From NCBI GenBank assembly GCA_006226495.1, contig SBGU01000034.1, positions 1 through 64,000 on the forward strand: DNA of 64,000 bases, written 5' to 3'. Shown here in pieces: positions 36,269 through 45,364 of the stretch. Source of the stretch: Alphaproteobacteria bacterium (lineage in GTDB: Bacteria > Pseudomonadota > Alphaproteobacteria > Sphingomonadales > Kordiimonadaceae). Below the pieces are notes generated by a model. That model saw only the letters and a list, made by a program, of their open reading frames with translations. It was not told the DNA's origin and did no database searches. The translations under genes and the position numbers were made by a program. Position 1 is the first letter of the stretch, and each line of letters starts with the position of its first letter.

Positions 36269-37321
36269 ATGCAACGGAAACTCGCCACCGCAACGGCGGC
36301 TTTCGCGATTTTGCTCGCGGGATGTGGTTTGGTGGCTATGTCGGCAGTGGCGCAGCCCGCGACGGATGCCGGGGTGGAAGCCACGCAGAATAATGTAATG
36401 CAGGACCTGCTGAGCTATCTGGAAAAACAGAATACCACCGGTTTCATTGTCATGCGCGGTGGCAAGGTGATTGCCGAAGAAAACTGGCCGGCGCCACAAA
36501 TTCCGCTCTTCAAGATTTTCCTCTATGGCAAAACCGACAGCGGCGCGCTTCTGGAAGATGTCGCATCGCAGCAGAAAAGCTTCATCTCGGTCCTTGTGGG
36601 CACCGCGATCGACAAGGGCCTGATCGATGTCGACAAGCCGGTCAGCGAGTATATCGGTGCCGGCTGGTCCAAAGCGACCCCTGAGCAGGAGCAGGCCATC
36701 AAGGTCATCAATATCCTGAACATGAATTCGGGCCTTGATGAGAAATTTGGCTTCGAGGCACCAAGCGGGACGAAGTTTTTCTATAACACACCGGTCTATG
36801 CCTTTTCGAAACGCATCCTGACGGCGGCCACGGGGCTGGAACTTGAACAGTTGACCCATGACTGGCTTACGGAACCCGTCGGCATGAAAGACACCGCCTG
36901 GCGGCAGCGGCCCGCAGCGCTTGCCAATGTCGGCAATAATACGGGCCTCGTGACCTCTCCGCGCGATACGGCACTGTTTGGCCAGATGATCCTGCAGGGC
37001 GGCGTCGCTGAAGATGGTACCCGGATTATTTCCGAAGCCAGCCTGAAGGCGATGTTCGAGCGTTCGGCCACCAACCCGGCTTACGGCAGGCTGTGGTGGC
37101 TGAACGGCAGCGACTATGTGCTGGCTGCACAGGACAAGCGCCGCGAAGGTCCCCTGGTGCCGGCGGCGCCCGCCGACATGGTTGCGGCCCTCGGGTTCCT
37201 GGATCGCCGCCTTTATGTGGTGCCCAGCCTGGACATGGTTGTGGTGCGCACCGGTGCCGATGCGCCCGACGCCGATTTTGACGAGCAGGTCTGGGAACGC
37301 CTGATGCGCGCAATCCCCTGA
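36269..37321 (+). CDS. Class C beta-lactamase-like serine hydrolase (lipoprotein)
   Basis: This 350-residue hydrolase resembles the penicillin-binding/NylB-like family. The N-terminus is a lipoprotein signal with lipobox LLAGC at about residues 15-19, so it is likely tethered in the periplasm. The nucleophile motif is SQQK (Ser100, Lys103), flanked by DVASQQKSFISVLVG as in 6-aminohexanoate-dimer hydrolase relatives. YNTPVYAFSK is in the place of the YxN motif. Family members cleave amides, esters or small peptides rather than only beta-lactams. It follows gntR by 23 bp and a hairpin follows its stop, so the two are probably one transcript. Confidence 0.8.
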   Translation: MQRKLATATAAFAILLAGCGLVAMSAVAQPATDAGVEATQNNVMQDLLSYLEKQNTTGFIVMRGGKVIAEENWPAPQIPLFKIFLYGKTDSGALLEDVASQQKSFISVLVGTAIDKGLIDVDKPVSEYIGAGWSKATPEQEQAIKVINILNMNSGLDEKFGFEAPSGTKFFYNTPVYAFSKRILTAATGLELEQLTHDWLTEPVGMKDTAWRQRPAALANVGNNTGLVTSPRDTALFGQMILQGGVAEDGTRIISEASLKAMFERSATNPAYGRLWWLNGSDYVLAAQDKRREGPLVPAAPADMVAALGFLDRRLYVVPSLDMVVVRTGADAPDADFDEQVWERLMRAIP

Positions 37322-37351
37322 TCCGGCTGCCACGCTAATCTTTCACATTGC

Positions 37352-37380
37352 GACGAGCCCGCACCCGCTGCGGGCTCGTC
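37352..37380 (+). terminator. Hairpin after gntR/hydrolase unit
   Basis: GACGAGCCCGCA pairs perfectly with TGCGGGCTCGTC around a 5-nt loop, 30 bp after the hydrolase stop. The following run (TGCCTTTG) is only weakly T-rich, but stem strength supports a terminator. Confidence 0.6.
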
Positions 37381-37476
37381 TGCCTTTGCGGCACTATTTC
37401 TGCGGCTGCCGCCATGCGACCCCTGGTGACCCGCTTGCAACTTTCGCTGCGTCAATTTCGAACAAAAAATAAAAGA

Positions 37477-37487
37477 TTGTCGTACAA
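37477..37487 (+). promoter_or_regulatory. GntR operator TTGTCGTACAA (site 2)
   Basis: Same 11-bp inverted repeat as at 35401, followed after two bases by TTGACA (37490-37495), a -35-like box. It lies 108 bp before the receptor start, so binding here should block that promoter. Confidence 0.65.
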
Positions 37488-37594
37488 TATTGACAAACAG
37501 GTCCAACAAGTGGACTGTTTGCACCTGTCGGTAGGGAAGGTTCCGACATTCAACACTGGGATTGGATACCAATATCATTGGGGAGGATACCAAT

Positions 37595-39961
37595 ATGGAC
37601 CGTTTGCTTTTGTGCGCGTCATCCCTCGCGCTCGCCGTTGGCATGTCTGCAGGGGGCGTCTATGCCCAGGACAGCAGCCAGCCGGCACAGGCCGCCGCTG
37701 AACAGGACGATTCCGATCTGACTGTCATCAGCGAGATCATCGTTACCGCGCGCAAGCGCGAGGAGAGCGTCCGCGACGTTCCCACCACCATCACCGCACT
37801 GACGGGCGACCAGTTGGAAGCCAAGGGCCCGATCGAAGGTGTCGGCGACCTGTTGCAAACCGTGCCGGGTGTGCGCTTCAATTCGCTGCAGAGTGAGAAC
37901 CTGGCCGAGGTTTCCGTGCGCGGTTCGGGCACCGAACGGGCCACCAGCGCCGATTCCGGTGTCGGCCTGTTCGTGAACGGCGCCTATGTCGGCAGCAGCA
38001 CCCTGGGGGGCCGCAACTTCAAGCGCATCGATTATTTCGATGTCGCCCGCATTGAGGTGCTTGAGGGCCCGCAGGGCGCGCTTTATGGCCGCAACTCGGA
38101 ATTCGGTACGGTGAATGTCGTGCTCGCCAAACCGCGGTTCCAGGACAGCGGTCGCATCTCCGCCAACTATATCGACCAGCTTGGCCAATTGCGGCTTGAA
38201 GGCATCGTGAACCAGAAGATGAGCGACACGGTCGCCATCCGCCTGGGTGCCCAGGTCACCGGGCAGGGCGGCGGTTTTTATTATAACCCCAACCGCGACA
38301 CCTATTACGACCATACGGACGGCTGGATCGCGCGTGGCCAGATCCGCTACAACAACGGCCCGTGGGACGTGAACCTGATGATCGACGCGCAGGACATGAA
38401 CCTGCCGACGTTTGTGAACCAGTGGGTGCTGCCGGCCGGCGCGCTGCCGACCCTGCCGCTTGGTTACAGCGGCCCGCGCTATGACGTGCCGCAGGATGTG
38501 AAAAACGGCCTGAAGCAAAGTGTTCAGCGCGCGATGTTGATTGCCGACTATGACATGGGTTGGGGCGTGCTGACCTCAACCTCGATGGCCATGCGTTCTG
38601 AATCGGCACAGCAGTTCTCGGCTGCAATTGATCTTGCCACGCAGGCTGAATTCCAGTCGCAGGGTCAGATCGGTTTCTATCCGCTCGGTGAAACGTCCAC
38701 CTTCGCCCGCAACAAGACCCTGTATCAGGATATCCGCCTGACCGGCGATGCCAAAGACGGCCAGTTGCAATGGCTGTTCGGTGCCGAAGGCCTGTTGCAG
38801 GACGACTATTATGTGCGCGACCGGGTCACAAGCCCATGCCGGCTTACGCTGAATGCCGGCATTTGCGGCGGCACGCCGGACACACCCATCTGTTATGAAC
38901 TGACGCCGGATTCGACCGGCTGCCCGGACAACTTCCCGCTGCCGTTCGGCGCACACCAGTTCACGCCGTCCGAATATCGTTCGGCCGCAGCCTACGGCTC
39001 GTTGAAATATGACATCGGCCAATGGTCACTGAGCGGCGAGCTGCGCTATTCGCATGACTATAAGTCGGCAACGCAGAACAATTATTTCCTCTATACCGAC
39101 GTGCAGTCTGCTGATCCGTCAACTTCCAGCTTCAAGGAAGGCACGCTCAGCTATGCGGCCAACGTCAGCTACCGTTTCGAAACGGCGCCGGTACTGGTCT
39201 ATGCCAAAACCGGGTCGGGTTACCGCGCAGGTGGCGTGAATAACGGCACCTACAATGAAAACGCCCCCAACCCGCTGACCGAGAGCTTCGGCAACGAATC
39301 CACCACGAGCTACGAACTGGGCATGAAGGCAGATATCAGCCGCCATGTGTTCCTGCGTTTGTCGGCCTATACATCGCGTACCAAAGACGCGATTTCCAGC
39401 ATCCTTGATGGCTGTACAGTGCTGAATGCCTGTGGTCAGGCCGGTACCTATTTCAACATCAACGGCGGCACCGTTCGGGTTCGCGGCGCCGAGGCAGCCT
39501 TCGATGCGGTCATTCCGGTTGGTGATGGCCGTCTGGCCATCAGCCTCAATGGGGCGCACCAGGATGCGGAATTTGTCGAAGTGCCGGAAAACATCTCCGG
39601 CCTGCCGGTTGAGGGCAGCGAAGTGGCACAGACACCTGACTGGACCATGTCGGCAAACGTGAACCTGCGTCATCCGATCGGCAAGGACGTGCTTGGTTTC
39701 CTCAATGTCACCTACAATGGCCAACGGGGTGGCGGGCAGGATACTGTAACCTTGGCGACCCCCTATATCCCGCTTGAGGATGTCGACAATGTCGACCTGC
39801 GTGTTGGCGGCATCTACCAGAATATCGAGCTGGCCTTCTTCGTGAAGAACCTGACCAACGAGGTCTACCCGGTCCTGAAGCTGCAGTCGGGCGACATACC
39901 GCTTGTCAACCGCTACAGCCGACCGCGGACGATTGGTTTCAACGCAACCTACCGCTGGTAA
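37595..39961 (+). CDS. TonB-dependent receptor
   Basis: This 788-residue outer-membrane receptor has a signal peptide ending GGVYAQ. The plug reads EIIVTARKREESVRDVPTTI, LLQTVPGVRFN and VEVLEGPQGALYGRNSEFG. The barrel contains a cysteine-bearing loop (CRLTLNAGICGGTPDTPIC) and a second cysteine pair (DGCTVLNACG), which may be disulfide-closed external loops. It ends YRW, an aromatic C-terminus. The start at 37595 has GGGGAGG upstream. It stands alone between a GntR operator and a strong terminator and should import the regulon's substrate over the outer membrane. Confidence 0.92.
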   Translation: MDRLLLCASSLALAVGMSAGGVYAQDSSQPAQAAAEQDDSDLTVISEIIVTARKREESVRDVPTTITALTGDQLEAKGPIEGVGDLLQTVPGVRFNSLQSENLAEVSVRGSGTERATSADSGVGLFVNGAYVGSSTLGGRNFKRIDYFDVARIEVLEGPQGALYGRNSEFGTVNVVLAKPRFQDSGRISANYIDQLGQLRLEGIVNQKMSDTVAIRLGAQVTGQGGGFYYNPNRDTYYDHTDGWIARGQIRYNNGPWDVNLMIDAQDMNLPTFVNQWVLPAGALPTLPLGYSGPRYDVPQDVKNGLKQSVQRAMLIADYDMGWGVLTSTSMAMRSESAQQFSAAIDLATQAEFQSQGQIGFYPLGETSTFARNKTLYQDIRLTGDAKDGQLQWLFGAEGLLQDDYYVRDRVTSPCRLTLNAGICGGTPDTPICYELTPDSTGCPDNFPLPFGAHQFTPSEYRSAAAYGSLKYDIGQWSLSGELRYSHDYKSATQNNYFLYTDVQSADPSTSSFKEGTLSYAANVSYRFETAPVLVYAKTGSGYRAGGVNNGTYNENAPNPLTESFGNESTTSYELGMKADISRHVFLRLSAYTSRTKDAISSILDGCTVLNACGQAGTYFNINGGTVRVRGAEAAFDAVIPVGDGRLAISLNGAHQDAEFVEVPENISGLPVEGSEVAQTPDWTMSANVNLRHPIGKDVLGFLNVTYNGQRGGGQDTVTLATPYIPLEDVDNVDLRVGGIYQNIELAFFVKNLTNEVYPVLKLQSGDIPLVNRYSRPRTIGFNATYRW

Positions 39962-39980
39962 GCTGAAACCATCCCTCCCC

Positions 39981-40024
39981 ATCGCCGCGTCTGCATTTCC
40001 CTGCGGACGCGGCGATTTCTTTTT
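39981..40024 (+). terminator. Rho-independent terminator after third TBDR
   Basis: An 11-bp stem ATCGCCGCGTC / GACGCGGCGAT followed by TTCTTTTTG, 20 bp after the receptor stop. Confidence 0.8.
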
Positions 40025-40055
40025 GTCCTGGCATCCTGTGGCGGCCTGGCGACCT

Positions 40056-40091
40056 AAACAAAGAAAGCGGCGCAGGGAATGCCCGCGCCGC
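40056..40091 (-). terminator. Rho-independent terminator after the MFS gene on the minus strand
   Basis: Read on the minus strand, GCGGCGC pairs with GCGCCGC and is followed by TTTCTTTG. It lies 25 bp beyond the MFS stop and faces the receptor's terminator. Confidence 0.7.
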
Positions 40092-40116
40092 CTCTCAGAA
40101 CCACATATTGATTGCT

Positions 40117-41388
40117 TCAGGCTGGCGTATCGTCGATCCAGTCCTTGCGAAGTGACTTGACCGACAGCATCACAAGGCAGGCCGCCAGGAAATAGCCGCT
40201 CATCAGCACAATGGCTGAATAACGCAGAGATTCGTCACCAAAATGCGGCTTCATCAGGTCGCTGATGCCACCCAGCACCCATGAACCCGCGCCAATGCCG
40301 ATCAGGTTGTTGATGAACAGGAAACAGGCGGAAGCCGATGCCCGCATATATGCCGGCACCAGATGCTGCACCGCCGTGGTGATGGGCCCGACAAACAGCA
40401 CGTTCAGCGCGTTGGGCACCAAAAGGAACAGCCAGGCCACCAAAGGTGACGTCGCCATGAAACCGGCGATGAACAGGGGGGCGGTCACCAGCCAGGCGCA
40501 GGCGGAAACCTTGGCATAGGCACCCCGGTCCAACTGGCCCAGCCTGTCGGCCAGCACACCGCCCAGAAAGATGCCGCTGACCCCGCCGATCAGCAGCAGG
40601 GAGCCATAGAAATAGGACGTGGTCGAAAGGTCGAAGCCGAAGGTGCGGATCAGGATCGACGGCACCCAGAAGGCCAGGCCATAGCCCGCGAGGCTGCTCA
40701 TGGCCGAGGCGAAGGACATCAGCCAGAAGCTGCGTTTGCGGGCCAGGATGGCGAACACGGCGCGCACCGGCACGGCGGGACCTTTGGGGCCGGTGGCCTT
40801 GGGTTCCTTCACCACCAGCCGGAAAACGGGCGCGAACAGCACGCCCGCGAGGCCCACCACGATAAAGGCCGCACGCCAGTCGACAGCCTTGGCGATGGCG
40901 GCCCCCAGCATGATGCCGGCGGCAAGCCCGACCGGGATGCCGAGCGAGTAGATGGACAGGGCCCGTGCCCGGCGTTCGGGCGGGAAATAGGCGGAAATCA
41001 GCGCATAGCTGGGGGCCACACCGCCCGCTTCGCCAACCCCGACCCCCAGCCGGAACAGGAACAGTTGCCAGAAGCCGGTCGCGGCACCGCAAAGCGCCGT
41101 GAAGCCGCTCCAGACCACCATGGATATGCTGATGACCCAACTGCGGCTGGTACGGTCCGCGATCAAGGCGAGCGGGATCGCGAGCGTGGAATAGAGAAGC
41201 GCGAAGGCGATGCTGCCAAGGGCACCAAGCTGGGTGTCGGTCAGGCCCAGGTCGGCCTTGATGGCCGGTACCAGGATGCCCAGGATCTGCCGGTCCAGGA
41301 AATTGAAGGTATAGGCAATCAACAGCATTGCCAGCACAAGGCGGGCATAACCCCGGCTGTGTGGCACCTCGGGTGTTCCGGTGTTCAT
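40117..41388 (-). CDS. MFS transporter
   Basis: This 423-residue 12-span carrier has FNFLDRQILGILVPAIKADLG near the N-terminus and ALIADRTSRSWVI in loop 2-3. It is of the same anion:cation-symporter-like type as the carrier at 23875. Its ATG overlaps the stop of the GST gene by 4 bp, so it is the last gene of a ligase, GST and carrier operon. Substrate unknown; linkage to an acyl-CoA ligase suggests an organic acid. Confidence 0.87.
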   Translation of the reverse strand: MNTGTPEVPHSRGYARLVLAMLLIAYTFNFLDRQILGILVPAIKADLGLTDTQLGALGSIAFALLYSTLAIPLALIADRTSRSWVISISMVVWSGFTALCGAATGFWQLFLFRLGVGVGEAGGVAPSYALISAYFPPERRARALSIYSLGIPVGLAAGIMLGAAIAKAVDWRAAFIVVGLAGVLFAPVFRLVVKEPKATGPKGPAVPVRAVFAILARKRSFWLMSFASAMSSLAGYGLAFWVPSILIRTFGFDLSTTSYFYGSLLLIGGVSGIFLGGVLADRLGQLDRGAYAKVSACAWLVTAPLFIAGFMATSPLVAWLFLLVPNALNVLFVGPITTAVQHLVPAYMRASASACFLFINNLIGIGAGSWVLGGISDLMKPHFGDESLRYSAIVLMSGYFLAACLVMLSVKSLRKDWIDDTPA

Positions 41389-42017
41389 GGTTTTTCCTCG
41401 CTTTTTGCCTGTGCGGCGCAGGCCGCCAGAAATGCCGGACGTGTGGACAGGCGCGCCCAGTAGGCCTGGATTTCAGGGCTGAATTTATGCTCAAGACCCA
41501 GCGACCGTGCGGACAGAAGCGCAAAGCCGACACACAGGTCGGCCATGGTGAAACGCCCGGCACACAGCCAGTCGCGGTCCGCCAGTGCGCGGGTCAGGTG
41601 CCGAAGCCTGGACAGGAACCACTGGGTATAATCGCCCACCGCCTGCGGCAGGCGGCGGCCTTCCGGTTCATGCTGGCTGTAGCGCAGCACAATGGTTTGC
41701 GGGAATGTAAGGGTGGCTTCGCTGCGGTGCAGCCAGTCGAGCCACAGGCCGTAATCGGCTTCATCCGGCCGCACAGCCAGCGGTGTCGGGCCATAGCGTT
41801 CCGCCAGATAGTGCGGGATGGCGGCAGACTCTGTCATGCGCACGTCACCGTCAATCAACAGGGGCACGGTGCCCAGCGGGTTCAGCGCCAGAAAATCGGG
41901 CGCATGGGCGCGCGGCGGAAACGGCAGCAGGTGCAGCCTGTAGGGCAGCCCCAGTTCTTCAAGCGCCCACAGCGCGCGGAACGACCGCGTGTCGGTGCAG
42001 TGATAAAGTTCGATCAT
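41385..42017 (-). CDS. Glutathione S-transferase family protein
   Basis: This 210-residue protein has a thioredoxin-fold N-terminal domain (MIELYHCTDTRSFRALWALE, NPLGTVPLLID, MTESAAIPHYLAERYG) and an all-helical C-terminal domain (WLCAGRFTMADLCVGFALL). The Ser in DTRS is probably the glutathione-activating residue. In catabolic operons such proteins may act as isomerases, detoxifiers or reductive enzymes; the exact role is not evident. It lies between the acyl-CoA ligase (65-bp gap) and the MFS gene (4-bp overlap). Confidence 0.87.
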   Translation of the reverse strand: MIELYHCTDTRSFRALWALEELGLPYRLHLLPFPPRAHAPDFLALNPLGTVPLLIDGDVRMTESAAIPHYLAERYGPTPLAVRPDEADYGLWLDWLHRSEATLTFPQTIVLRYSQHEPEGRRLPQAVGDYTQWFLSRLRHLTRALADRDWLCAGRFTMADLCVGFALLSARSLGLEHKFSPEIQAYWARLSTRPAFLAACAAQAKSEEKP

Positions 42018-42082
42018 CGAATGCCTGTCCCCTCATGGGCGCAGGGACATCGTGCACAATATGAACCGGGCAATGGGCCGGT

Positions 42083-43669
42083 TCAGTATCCGCCATGGTC
42101 CCGGCGCAGTTGCAGTTTGTCGATCTTTCCGGTGGATGCCAGCGGCATTTCCGCCAGCCGCACCACCGCGTCGGGTATCCACCAGGACGCCACGCGCCCC
42201 TTCAGATGGCCCAGAAGCTCCGCGTCCGAAATATCCATGCCTTCGGTCAGTTCCACCAGCAGCAGGGGCCGTTCGCTCCATTTTGCGTCGCTGCGGCCAA
42301 TCACGGCGGCCAGCGATACCTGCGGCAGCGCACACACGAGGGCCTCGATTTCTGCCGGATTGATCCATTCACCACCCGATTTGATCAGGTCCTTAGCGCG
42401 GCCGGTGATCATCAGGTTGCCGTCCCGATCGATTTTTGCCAGATCGCCGGTGTTGAACCAGCCGTCGGCATCGGTGGCCGACTGGTCCTGCCCGAAATAG
42501 CGGTCGATTACCGCGGCGCCGCGCACATGCAGGTGGCCTTCGATATCGCGCTGTTCCGGCAGTTCGGCACCATTGGCGTCCGCCAGCATCAGGTCGACGC
42601 CCAGCGCCGGGCGGCCGGAAATGGCAGCCTTGCGGTTCGGGTTGCTCAGCACACCGACCGTGCCCACGGGCGACAGTTCGGTCATGCCCCAACTGGTTTG
42701 CACGATGGCCCCCAGTTGGGTTTCAATCCGGTCCATCAGGGCGGGCGGCATCTGGGCACCACCCACAACAATGCGCTTCAGCGACGGCACGGTTTCGCCG
42801 GTGGCCGCCAGATGGTCGCACAGGCCCAGCCATACGGTGGGCACCCCAACCGCGATGCTGACCGCCTCTGCCCGGATCAGGCGGGCGAGGCTGGCGCCGT
42901 CCAGATGCCGGCCCGGCATCACCATTTTGGCGCCGGCGGCGGGAATGGCAAACGGCAGGCCCCAGGCATTGGCATGGAACATCGGCACAACCGGCATGAC
43001 CGTGTCGCTGCTGGTCAGGGCCAGCACATCGGCCTGCAACAGCCGCATGGTGTGCAGGAAACAGGCCCGGTGGGTATAGGTCACACCCTTCGGCGCACCC
43101 GTGGAACCGGAGGTAAAACAAAGGCCGCTGGCCGCTTCCTCGTCAAAGTGGCCCCAGACGACATCTTCGTCCGCCTGCTCGATGCGGGAGGCAAGGGCGG
43201 ACACGATGGCATTGCCGGCGACACCGGCTGCCACCGGGCCGTCGATCACCAGCACATGCCGGACCGCAGGCGCATGGCGTGCGATGTCGAAGGCCAGCGG
43301 CTGCAGGTCGGCGCTGGCGACCAGTATGGCGGCGCCGGACTGTTTGATCATCGACACAAGCTGTTCGGCGGTCAGGCGCGGGTTCAAGGTATGGCACACC
43401 GCGCCCATGCCCATGGTGCCGTACCAGGCCTCGACATGCGCCTGGCTGTTCCAGGCCAGGGTCGCCACACGCTGGCCGACGGTCACGCCAAGGCCTTCAA
43501 GCACCTTTGAAACCTTGCGCGCCCGTGCGTGCAGGGTGCGGTAATCTGTATGGGTTACGGCACCGCCTTCTGTTGCAGTGGCAACAGTTACGTCAGGGTG
43601 CCATCTGGCGGCATGGTCGAGAATCCTGTCCAGGGTCAGGGAGAAATCCTGCATCGAGCCTTCAAACAT
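42083..43669 (-). CDS. AMP-dependent acyl-CoA synthetase (long/medium-chain fatty-acid--CoA ligase type)
   Basis: This 528-residue ANL enzyme forms acyl-AMP and then acyl-CoA in the cytoplasm. It has TSGSTGAPKGVTYTHRAC (P-loop), QTSWGMTELSPVG (substrate/AMP motif), GWFNTGDLAKID and the catalytic lysine in STGKIDK. The pattern around VPMFHANAWGLPFAIPAAGA is that of the medium/long-chain acyl and dimethylsulfoniopropionate ligase group. The start at 43669 is preceded by GGAGGGAACC; the frame is open upstream to 43987 but has no coding character there. It leads an operon with GST and MFS genes and diverges from a serine hydrolase across a GntR operator. Confidence 0.88.
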   Translation of the reverse strand: MFEGSMQDFSLTLDRILDHAARWHPDVTVATATEGGAVTHTDYRTLHARARKVSKVLEGLGVTVGQRVATLAWNSQAHVEAWYGTMGMGAVCHTLNPRLTAEQLVSMIKQSGAAILVASADLQPLAFDIARHAPAVRHVLVIDGPVAAGVAGNAIVSALASRIEQADEDVVWGHFDEEAASGLCFTSGSTGAPKGVTYTHRACFLHTMRLLQADVLALTSSDTVMPVVPMFHANAWGLPFAIPAAGAKMVMPGRHLDGASLARLIRAEAVSIAVGVPTVWLGLCDHLAATGETVPSLKRIVVGGAQMPPALMDRIETQLGAIVQTSWGMTELSPVGTVGVLSNPNRKAAISGRPALGVDLMLADANGAELPEQRDIEGHLHVRGAAVIDRYFGQDQSATDADGWFNTGDLAKIDRDGNLMITGRAKDLIKSGGEWINPAEIEALVCALPQVSLAAVIGRSDAKWSERPLLLVELTEGMDISDAELLGHLKGRVASWWIPDAVVRLAEMPLASTGKIDKLQLRRDHGGY

Positions 43670-44106
43670 AATGGTTCCCTCCATATCCCCGCACGACGGG
43701 CAGTTTGCAAAAACGGGGGAGGGGGTGTCGGGCTGCCGGCCTGCACCAAAACACACAAAGCACGTGGCTTTGCCGGCTTCAGGCACCGCGTGACCGGCTA
43801 TCCTGTCGTGTATCTGATCCCTCCCATGGGACGGTTCATCACCATCCCCTAGTTTGCTTCCTATTGCCGCTTCGGTCGTAAGGCAAGTATTTTGTAGAAC
43901 GATAATATAAAAATTGTCGTACAAAATTATTGACAACAAGCCTGAAAACGCGAATTTGAAGGCAATGGGAGAATGCCGGGAAGGCATGTAGGGACGCGGG
44001 CGGCCTTGCCTCGGCGCCGGTGTCGACTACATCAAACCAGCATGCAGGTCTGATGGGCATGACAGGGCACCGATCGGTCCCGGCTGGTGATGGAAAGGGA
44101 AGAAAC
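43670..44106. promoter_or_regulatory. Divergent region between acyl-CoA ligase and serine hydrolase
   Basis: About 437 bp with the GntR operators at 43892-43902 and 43914-43924 near its middle, in an AT-rich core around 43880-43940. No gene is seen here. Confidence 0.5.
43892..43924 (+). promoter_or_regulatory. GntR operators: TTGTAGAACGA and TTGTCGTACAA (site 3)
   Basis: TTGTCGTACAA (43914-43924) is identical to sites 1 and 2 and is followed after five bases by TTGACA (43930-43935). A weaker match, TTGTAGAACGA (43892-43902), still fits TNGTNNNACNA and lies 22 bp upstream. The position suits control of both the ligase operon and the serine hydrolase. Confidence 0.65.
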
Positions 44107-45348
44107 ATGGCGACAGCAAAACCCGAAAAACACGGATTCGACAGCGCGCGGCTTAACCGCGTCGATGCATTCCTCAAGGAAAAATACCTTGCCTCGGGCA
44201 AACTGCCGAATGCGCAACTGCTGATCAGCCGGGGTGGCGAGATCGTGCATTTCACCAGCCACGGCGCTGCCTGCGACGGCTCGGCCCGCGCGGTGGACGA
44301 AGGCTCGATCTACCGCATCGCCAGCATGACCAAGCCGGTCACGTCGGTTGCTTTCATGATGCTGGTTGAAGAAGGCAAGGTCGCGGTCGATACGCCGGTC
44401 GCGCATGTGCTGCCGGAATTCAGGGACACGGGCGTCTATGCGGGTGGCGGCGGCACCTTGCCTTTCATGACCAAACCTACGGGCGAACCCATGCGCATGC
44501 TGGACCTGTTGCGCCACACGTCGGGCCTGACCTATGGTTTTCAGAACCGCACCAACATCGATGCCGCCTACCGCGCCGACAAGGTCGATGCCGACCGGGT
44601 GGATAACTGGTATGTCGGGCAGGACCTGAAGGGTTTTGTCGGTGAACTGGCCAGATATCCGCTCGAGTTCAGCCCCGGTGAAGCCTGGAACTATTCCGTG
44701 TCCACCGACGTGCTGGGCGCGGTGATCGAACGTGTCTCCGGCATGCCGCTGGACCAGTATTTTGCCGAAAAGATTTTCAGGCCGCTTGGCATGCACGACA
44801 CCGGCTTCATGGTGCCGGCCGACAAGCTGGACCGTTTTACAGACTGTTACGTCTGGGCCGGGCCAGAGAAGGGGCGCGTCGTCTATGACAGTGCCGCCGA
44901 AAGCCGCTGGCTCAAAAAGCCCGACCTGTTTTCGGGTGGCGGCGGCCTGGTGTCCACCGCGCTGGATTACCACCGCTTCTGTTCGATGCTGGCGGGCGGT
45001 GGCCAACTGGACGGCGTGCGCATCCTGGGCCGCAAGACGCTTGAACTGATGACCATGAACCACCTGCCCGGCCAGTCCGACCTGTCGCGCCTGGCGCGCT
45101 CAATGTTCAGCGAGACCCAGAATGCCGGCACCGGTTTTGGCCTTGGTTTTGCCGTCACCATCGATGTCGCGCGGTCGATGATCCCCGGTTCGGTCGGTGA
45201 ATATTATTGGGGTGGCATGTTCTCCACCTCCTTCTTCATCGACCCGGTCGAAGAACTGCATGTGGTCTTCATGACCCAATCGAGCCCGTCCTGGATCTAT
45301 CCGCTCAGGCGCGAACTGAAGACCCTGGTCTATTCCGCCCTGACCTGA
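44107..45348 (+). CDS. Class C beta-lactamase-like serine hydrolase
   Basis: This 413-residue protein belongs to the beta-lactamase/esterase (EstB) family. SMTK gives nucleophile Ser73 and Lys76, and WNYSVSTDVLGAVIE carries the catalytic Tyr. GGGGLVSTALDYHRFCSML and FGLGFAVTID are typical later segments. There is no signal peptide, so unlike the gene at 36269 it is probably cytoplasmic. It likely cleaves an ester or amide. It sits behind a GntR operator and is 16 bp from the convergent ethanolamine permease gene. Confidence 0.86.
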   Translation: MATAKPEKHGFDSARLNRVDAFLKEKYLASGKLPNAQLLISRGGEIVHFTSHGAACDGSARAVDEGSIYRIASMTKPVTSVAFMMLVEEGKVAVDTPVAHVLPEFRDTGVYAGGGGTLPFMTKPTGEPMRMLDLLRHTSGLTYGFQNRTNIDAAYRADKVDADRVDNWYVGQDLKGFVGELARYPLEFSPGEAWNYSVSTDVLGAVIERVSGMPLDQYFAEKIFRPLGMHDTGFMVPADKLDRFTDCYVWAGPEKGRVVYDSAAESRWLKKPDLFSGGGGLVSTALDYHRFCSMLAGGGQLDGVRILGRKTLELMTMNHLPGQSDLSRLARSMFSETQNAGTGFGLGFAVTIDVARSMIPGSVGEYYWGGMFSTSFFIDPVEELHVVFMTQSSPSWIYPLRRELKTLVYSALT

Positions 45349-45364
45349 GGCACGGCCCGGCCGG

